The translations under genes were made by a program, and so were the position numbers. The notes under the pieces are model-generated. The model had not been told where the DNA came from. It did not search any database and was given only the letters and a program-made list of their open reading frames with translations. A stretch of 55,022 nucleotides of DNA, from positions 41,162-96,183 of the forward strand of contig PLTA01000045.1 of the NCBI GenBank assembly GCA_003164295.1, read 5' to 3'. The DNA comes from Candidatus Bathyarchaeota archaeon. Lineage in GTDB: Archaea; Thermoproteota; Bathyarchaeia; Bathyarchaeales; Bathycorpusculaceae. Position 1 is the first letter of the stretch. The number at the start of each line of letters is the position of its first letter. Positions 50,171 to 55,022 of this stretch are shown one piece after another.

Positions 50171-51070
50171 ATGAACAAATTTATTCATTTGCTGACTTGC
50201 ATAATATTTATTTCAGCAATATTACTTTGTGGCACAGTTAGGGCAGATATTGTTTTTCAAGATAACTTTGGTGGCGGTAATCTTAACAATTGGACAGTAT
50301 CAGGTTCCCCAAACGTAGTTACCTCTCCAGTTGTTGTTGGCAGTAAATATTCAGTGCAATTTACTTCAACATCCAATGATGAATCAACGTTTTCATATAT
50401 TCAAGCGTCTTTTACGCAATCAAACACGGCAACTCTTGAATTTTATTTTCAGACAGATACGACCCCTCCATATTCGAGTTCAATTGAGTTGGCTCAAATA
50501 ATGACTAGTACTAGTATAAACAGTGAACCAAGCGGTTTACTTTCATTATCGTTAAATTGTGTCACTAACAATAGTTTAGGATGGACTTTCATATATCCGT
50601 CAGGAGAAAACACGCCAACAGGTAGTAAAACGCCTGTTAATTATTTAAAAGGTCAGTTCATACAATCTAGGATACAAATGGGCGTATGGTACAAAATTGA
50701 TTTATCCGTTGATACGAATGGCAACACAGGAACGATTCAACTATCAATAAACAATTCCCCGTTATACACTCTTAATAACATTCACTTCATTTGGAACCCA
50801 ACTATTTTTAGACTTGGACCCTTAATAAGTACCGGTTATAATAGCGGAAATATCTACTTCGATGATGTAACCATCACAAATACAACAAACATACAACAAT
50901 CAACAGTAACTTCTTCACCAACAATAAGTCCAACAGAATCAACATCTGGTTCTTCGACCGTATTGACTTCGCCAACTCCAACTGTTCCAGAGTTTCCTGC
51001 ACTGGTGATTGTGCCTTTACTTCTCTTCGTGTTCTCTGTTGTCATTGTTAGGCATCGAAAAACCAAATAA
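50171..51070 (+). CDS. Secreted lectin-like protein with a PEF-type anchor (2)
   Basis: The 299-aa protein has a signal peptide (IHLLTCIIFISAILLCGTVRA) and a jelly-roll-like domain (about 25-230). It opens DIVFQDNFGGGNLNNWTVSGSPNVV and includes VWYKIDLSVDTNGNTGTIQLSINNSPLY and GNIYFDDVTITN. This is the pattern of concanavalin A-like/LamG carbohydrate-binding or glycanase domains. A Ser/Thr-rich spacer leads to PEFPALVIVPLLLFVFSVVIVRHRK. ATG 50171 is preferred over TTG 50162. A cell-surface or glycan-binding role is inferred. Confidence 0.65.
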   Translation: MNKFIHLLTCIIFISAILLCGTVRADIVFQDNFGGGNLNNWTVSGSPNVVTSPVVVGSKYSVQFTSTSNDESTFSYIQASFTQSNTATLEFYFQTDTTPPYSSSIELAQIMTSTSINSEPSGLLSLSLNCVTNNSLGWTFIYPSGENTPTGSKTPVNYLKGQFIQSRIQMGVWYKIDLSVDTNGNTGTIQLSINNSPLYTLNNIHFIWNPTIFRLGPLISTGYNSGNIYFDDVTITNTTNIQQSTVTSSPTISPTESTSGSSTVLTSPTPTVPEFPALVIVPLLLFVFSVVIVRHRKTK

Positions 51071-51203
51071 GTAAGTAGACCTTTTCCAGCGATGTGGAGT
51101 ACTCACCCTTAAGGATTAGCGTTTAAGTTTGGAACAGGCTGTTAATTGGGCTTTCAAGCAATAGAACTAAATTTAAATTGGCTCTATAAAGTACTGGATA
51201 GAG

Positions 51204-51626
51204 ATGACTGAAATCTCAACCAACCGTAGAAATATCCTTATTGCGTCTATAATTATAGTTGCACTTGCGTCTATCGGAGCAGTAGCAATTGAGCTTAACC
51301 TTTCAAAAGATAATGTGACGGTATCAGGAAGCGCAGGAGTTAGTAGCGCTGTTGTTATTGCGCCAAATATTCAAACAATAGAATTCCAAGACACTCAAAC
51401 AGGCACCATGACTACTTTCCACTTTAATTTTGCTCCGAAAAGCGATAATGTATTCGGAAATTATTCGGTTACTTTGAAAAATGGACATACCTATAACGTT
51501 TACCTAAGCTTCTCATTCATGGGCTCAAATAACATAGAAAACGAGTTCATCACCACCTTTGCCGTTAATGTGGCTGCTGGGCAAACAGTAATAACCAAAA
51601 ACTTTGGCTACCCTAATCAAACTTAA
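51204..51626 (+). CDS. Membrane-anchored or secreted beta-rich protein
   Basis: The 140-aa protein has an N-terminal hydrophobic helix (ILIASIIIVALASIGAVAIEL, about 10-30) behind an N-R-R cluster. A small all-beta domain follows (VVIAPNIQTIEFQDTQTGTMTTFHFNFAP...YSVTLKNGHTYNVYLSFSFMG). The N-terminus resembles archaeal pilin/type IV leader proteins, but no clear prepilin cleavage site is visible. Its place between terminase and portal suggests the same accessory group as its two upstream neighbours. Confidence 0.5.
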   Translation: MTEISTNRRNILIASIIIVALASIGAVAIELNLSKDNVTVSGSAGVSSAVVIAPNIQTIEFQDTQTGTMTTFHFNFAPKSDNVFGNYSVTLKNGHTYNVYLSFSFMGSNNIENEFITTFAVNVAAGQTVITKNFGYPNQT

Positions 51627-51698
51627 AGACAAATGAACTTTTTCCCAGGGCCAAGTGTGCGGTGCAATTTTAGTTTTTAGATTTCACGGTGATTATTT

Positions 51699-51914
51699 AT
51701 GGATGTTCCTGAAAACGAAAAAGAACTCTTCAGCGCAGACGATCGCTCAACGGATCCTGCTAAAAAGGTAGTGCAAGCTTTGGGAGTGGAAATAACAGCG
51801 AAGCCTGCAGATCTGCGGATTTATGTTAATGGCAAAGATGTTCTGGAGCATTATGTTTGGGATACTTTGCTGGTTACAGCCAAAAAACCGTTGCCAAATA
51901 TTTCTAAACAATAG
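51699..51914 (+). CDS. Hypothetical viral protein before the portal gene
   Basis: The 71-aa protein is acidic at its start (MDVPENEKELFSADDRS) with a small beta core (ITAKPADLRIYVNGKDVLEHYVWDTLLV). No family is recognised. It ends 15 bases before the portal gene and is therefore probably part of the head module. Confidence 0.5.
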   Translation: MDVPENEKELFSADDRSTDPAKKVVQALGVEITAKPADLRIYVNGKDVLEHYVWDTLLVTAKKPLPNISKQ

Positions 51915-51929
51915 TTAAGTGATTACTCT

Positions 51930-53327
51930 ATGCCTGCTAGAAGCACTATTAGTGTTAGCGTTTCGGGTACTGATCGCAACGTTTCGCTTGATGTTAGTAC
52001 TAGGCAGATGCAAGAGCAGATTCCTTTTGGTTGGCGTGGCGATACTCAACTCTCCAGCTACATTACCAGTAAGTATAAGCTGCGGGCTAGTGGAGTTGGC
52101 TTTGTTTCTCAGCCTTCAACAGCATTTTGGGATCTAATTTGGGGTGTTACGCCAATTGAAGATTTGGCAAAATACAAAGATTTAGCCACCCGCGTTCCCT
52201 ACATTGCTGCTTCTATTCGGGTTAAAGCTAACATGGCTATCAGCAACGGATTTGAGTTAGAAGGCGGCGAAGAGGACGTTCGCGTTTGGTTGATGGAGTG
52301 GTGTAATCAACATAATTTTCTGCAAACTCTTCGCGTTATCGCTTGGGACATGATGGTTTACGGCAATGCTTACCAAGAGCTTTGCAGTGATGAAGAGGTG
52401 CCTCCTGAACTTTGGTGGCTTAAAGCCTTAGACCCCGTTTTTATGCGGGTTCGCCGAGATGAATTCGGCAATGTTTTTGGCTACATTCAATTACTGGTTT
52501 ATCCGCCTGTGCCTTTTACTGCTCAGGAGATTATGCATTTTAAAAATGAGCCCAAAAGTAACTGGTATGAAGCAATTTACGGCACTAGTGAAATTCGATC
52601 TTTGTTGCTTAATCAAGCCTACATTGATTCTTATGAGCGTGATATGGCAACTATTATTGGTGTTTATCTTAAGCCGATGTTGGTTGTTAAAGGTGGGACT
52701 CCGGAGCGTCCTTTTAATGATGATCAAATTGGGCAGTTGATGGCTAATTTTAGTGATCGCAGGCCTAACACTGATATTTTTGTCCGGGGCGACATTACAG
52801 TTGATCAAATTGAGTCTTTAACAAGGACTCTTAATTTTGAGCCCTGGATGAATTATCTGGAGCGGCAAAGAAAAGCCATTTTGGGCGTGCCTGAAATATT
52901 CTTGGGGGAACCAAGCGGGACCAACCGTGCAACTGCTGATATTGTGATGCAGGAATTTGTTACCCGTTTGCGGATGCTTCAGGAAATTATGGCTGATGAC
53001 ATTGAAACTATGCATTTTACGCGGCTTGTTGAAGCCAAATTTGGCTTGGGCACTGATGTTCCTCATATTAAGTGGAAGCCTATTTGGGAGCCGAGTTTGC
53101 AGGAGAAATCTGCGCTTTTTGCTACTCTTGTTGGGGCGAATGCTGCGAGGGTTAGTGAGTGGCGGGTTGCTGTGGGGTTGCCAAAAGAGATGCCTCAAGA
53201 CTCAAATCCTCTGCCCACACCTAATCCTGCATTAAATCAAGCTGGATCTAAGCTGGGCAATCAAGCGACTTTTACTAAGGATGGGAAGAATTATTTTGTC
53301 GCAGAAATTGTTGCTTCCCCTTCCTGA
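51930..53327 (+). CDS. Portal protein
   Basis: The 465-aa protein fits the tailed-virus portal family (HK97-like). An N-terminal lead of about 65 residues precedes a wing/stem region with VPYIAASIRVKANMAISNGFEL, LRVIAWDMMVYGNAYQEL and LDPVFMRVRRDEFGNVFGYIQ. The later core has LERQRKAILGVPEIFLGEPSGTNRATADIVMQEFV and an MLQEIMADDIE stem helix. The portal forms the dodecameric ring through which DNA is packaged. Its end overlaps the minor head gene by 47 bases. It confirms that the provirus has a head-tail morphogenesis module. Confidence 0.88.
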   Translation: MPARSTISVSVSGTDRNVSLDVSTRQMQEQIPFGWRGDTQLSSYITSKYKLRASGVGFVSQPSTAFWDLIWGVTPIEDLAKYKDLATRVPYIAASIRVKANMAISNGFELEGGEEDVRVWLMEWCNQHNFLQTLRVIAWDMMVYGNAYQELCSDEEVPPELWWLKALDPVFMRVRRDEFGNVFGYIQLLVYPPVPFTAQEIMHFKNEPKSNWYEAIYGTSEIRSLLLNQAYIDSYERDMATIIGVYLKPMLVVKGGTPERPFNDDQIGQLMANFSDRRPNTDIFVRGDITVDQIESLTRTLNFEPWMNYLERQRKAILGVPEIFLGEPSGTNRATADIVMQEFVTRLRMLQEIMADDIETMHFTRLVEAKFGLGTDVPHIKWKPIWEPSLQEKSALFATLVGANAARVSEWRVAVGLPKEMPQDSNPLPTPNPALNQAGSKLGNQATFTKDGKNYFVAEIVASPS

Positions 53328-53646
53328 ATCGGTTCTCGCTGAGGCGATTGAAATTGCTGGGCTTCTCGACACACCTTTTTTAGCTGAAGTTGGCTTAAGA
53401 GCGGCTGTTGTTAACCCCGCAATTCGCTACACCATTTGGCGTTATGTAACTGAAGGCCTGAAGCCAAGTCCGAACCTTTGCCAAAACTGCCAAGACCACA
53501 ACAATGCCGTCTATGAAATGCAGGATCCAGACGAGCTGAGTGATATGTTTCCTTATGGCGAATGGCTTGACGAGGATACTTTTGCAGTAAATCTGCATCC
53601 CAATTGTGTATGTCTCGTTGTTCGTGATCAGGATGTTTACTGGTAG
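53281..53646 (+). CDS. Minor head protein (SPP1 gp7 / Mu gpF-like), short
   Basis: The 121-aa protein begins inside the portal gene. It has the cysteine/histidine block of Mu F-like minor head proteins: NLCQNCQDHNNAVYEMQD, then LHPNCVCLVVRDQD (C-x2-C ... HPNCxC). Typical family members are longer, so this is either a compact version or a piece. It ends tail to tail with a convergent beta-propeller gene, overlapping it by 10 bases. No scaffold, protease or major capsid gene follows within the window. Confidence 0.7.
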   Translation: MGRIILSQKLLLPLPESVLAEAIEIAGLLDTPFLAEVGLRAAVVNPAIRYTIWRYVTEGLKPSPNLCQNCQDHNNAVYEMQDPDELSDMFPYGEWLDEDTFAVNLHPNCVCLVVRDQDVYW

Positions 53647-54995
53647 CTGAGCTTTTTTCGATGCCTAAGCACCAAAGCAATAGAGAATACTGATAGAAGC
53701 AACGGCACAATTGCAAAGGCTGGAAACTCTGGAACGTTTAGAGTTGGCGAGAATGTGGGTTGGGCTGCGGGTGTGCCAAAAGCGTAAATGTTACCTTTTA
53801 TTGAGTCAACGTAAACTACCCCATTGGCATAAGCAGGCGAAGACAAAATCTCTCCTGTCTGAGTGGAGTTCCACAGCCAACTACCGTCAGTAGCGTTGAA
53901 AACAAAAAGATTGTTGATGCCGCCAATATATAAAACGGCGCCTACGACTATCGGGAATGGTTCGCAGTCAGTTGTGCTTGAACTCCAGAGTTGCACTCCA
54001 GTCTCGGCGTTTAAAGCTTTAAGAAATGCTCCGAAAGTATGTGGTCCGTTATTGTCGCTTAAAACGTAAACCACATTGTTGACAACCGCAACAGATTCCC
54101 CGTTTACAGTGTCATATGTGCCGCTGTAACTCCAAAGCTTTTCACCGTTAGTTGTGTTTAAAGCATACAGGTTTTCGTCGTCAGATATGACATAAGCTAT
54201 GCCATTGGCAATGGTTGGGGATGACTCAACATAGGACGATGTAGGGTAAACCCAGAGTTGGCTGCCGTCGGTCGCGTTCAGGGCATAGAGATTGTGATCA
54301 TCTGAGCCAATGTAGACAATGCCGTTAGCTACTGCTGGTGACGAGACAATCTGCCAATTAGATGAGCTGACGCTGTTATTCCAGAGCATCATGCCGTTTT
54401 CTGCGTTCAAAGCGTAAACAGTGTGGCTGCCCGCAAAGTAAACTACGCCATTTACAATCGTGGGAGAGGAGACTATATAGTCAGAGCTGGAATTCCAGAT
54501 TTTTTCGCCGTTGGTTGCATTTAAGGCGTAAAAGCCGAGAGCGCCGACATACACTATTCCGTTATAAACTGCGGGTGAGGAATCAATCGTGTTTCCTGTG
54601 CTGTAATTCCATAGTTTGGTGCCGCTTGTAGCGTCTAAGGCGTAAAGGTTGCCATCGGCTGAACCCACGTATAATATGCCGTTGGAGATTGCTGGGGAGT
54701 TTTCGCTTGCGACAGGCCTGTTTGAAGTTGAGTAGCTCCAAAGCTGATTGGGAGTAACCAACGTGTTGCCTGTGGCGGATCCAGTATGTGATGCGTCAGC
54801 CCGAAACATAGGCCAGGCGGCAGAAGATGTCTGTGCATCTGTGCACTCAATTGCCGGAAGGCTCAGACTTGACAAACCGACTAATAGAATAAGGACTAAC
54901 ACGGTTTTCCTGTTCATTTGCTCTTCCTTAACAAATAACGGTGCTGTATGCGATAAAAGCCTATTCGTTAAACTTTCTTGACTGAATTTAGTCAA
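53637..54995 (-). CDS. Secreted PQQ-like beta-propeller protein with a PEF-type anchor (3)
   Basis: The 452-aa protein has an N-terminal basic lead and signal peptide (TVLVLILLVGLSSLSLPAIECTDAQ). Seven to eight propeller repeats follow with 'YALNATNGEKIWNSS' and 'VSSPTIVNGVVYFAG' cores (about 60-400), as in PQQ/BamB-like blades. A Pro spacer leads into NVPEFPAFAIVPLLLSVFSIALVLRHRKK. It lacks known PQQ ligands that I can point to, so enzymatic activity is doubtful; scaffold or binding on the surface is more likely. It lies on the strand opposite to the head genes. Confidence 0.8.
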   Translation of the reverse strand: MTKFSQESLTNRLLSHTAPLFVKEEQMNRKTVLVLILLVGLSSLSLPAIECTDAQTSSAAWPMFRADASHTGSATGNTLVTPNQLWSYSTSNRPVASENSPAISNGILYVGSADGNLYALDATSGTKLWNYSTGNTIDSSPAVYNGIVYVGALGFYALNATNGEKIWNSSSDYIVSSPTIVNGVVYFAGSHTVYALNAENGMMLWNNSVSSSNWQIVSSPAVANGIVYIGSDDHNLYALNATDGSQLWVYPTSSYVESSPTIANGIAYVISDDENLYALNTTNGEKLWSYSGTYDTVNGESVAVVNNVVYVLSDNNGPHTFGAFLKALNAETGVQLWSSSTTDCEPFPIVVGAVLYIGGINNLFVFNATDGSWLWNSTQTGEILSSPAYANGVVYVDSIKGNIYAFGTPAAQPTFSPTLNVPEFPAFAIVPLLLSVFSIALVLRHRKKLSYQ

Positions 54996-55022
54996 AGTTT
55001 GAGACTGTGTGAAAAGTCTTCT

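Overview
The window looks like chromosomal DNA of a mesophilic or moderately thermophilic archaeon of the TACK group, most likely Bathyarchaeia. This is inferred from gene content, not from a search. Archaeal markers are a two-repeat TATA-binding protein, Pelota, an ESCRT-III/CdvB division protein, a NcsA/TtuA-type tRNA thiolase, a MinD/ParA ATPase, K+-independent membrane pyrophosphatase, and surface proteins ending in 'PEF...TM...RHRK' tails. Base composition is AT-rich.

Region 1 (1-17 kb) is a loosely packed housekeeping and accessory region with many decayed pieces. It holds zinc-ribbon proteins, msrA with a broken O-methyltransferase behind it, a VOC protein, an NTF2-like protein, a regulator cluster (59-aa protein, two winged-helix proteins, MinD/ParA), a MobA-like nucleotidyltransferase, an hsp20 gene with a one-base frameshift, a GDT1-type transporter with a UPF0282 metallo-hydrolase, tRNA-Gly(GCC), a short relic resembling proA, two paralogous zinc-finger proteins, a YgiD/LigB-type dioxygenase and a DrrAB-like ABC exporter.

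Region 2 (17.6-27.4 kb) is the metabolic centrepiece: ten tightly spaced genes in complex I order A-B-CD-H-I-J-K-L-M-N, without the NADH module (E, F, G). The CD subunit keeps both CxxC pairs of a [NiFe] hydrogenase (RICGICNACH and a C-terminal DPCFSCTDR), and the B subunit has the hydrogenase-type CNGC motif. It should therefore be a membrane-bound, ion-pumping group 4 [NiFe] hydrogenase with a full complex I-like membrane arm, including a NuoA homologue. Reduced ferredoxin is the expected electron donor.

Region 3 (27.5-38.3 kb) is core archaeal: cdvB, proBA, hppA, a structured intergenic element, pelA, tbp, a nucleotidyltransferase, the tRNA thiolase and a DUF1922-like zinc ribbon.

Region 4 (38.3-55 kb) is a tailed-virus-like provirus or its remains. 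It starts with a zinc-ribbon fragment resembling an integrase N-terminus and continues through dense small genes: a DPPY methyltransferase, winged-helix proteins, a ParB-like protein, a DUF559-like nuclease, and an ABC ATPase followed by a GNAT in the -1 frame. Then come a hypothetical pair with membrane proteins, a transposase relic, an XhlA-like protein, TerS, TerL, portal and a minor head protein. Three secreted proteins with PEF-type C-termini and one further membrane-anchored protein sit among the packaging and head genes. No major capsid or tail genes are visible before the window ends, so the right boundary is undetermined.
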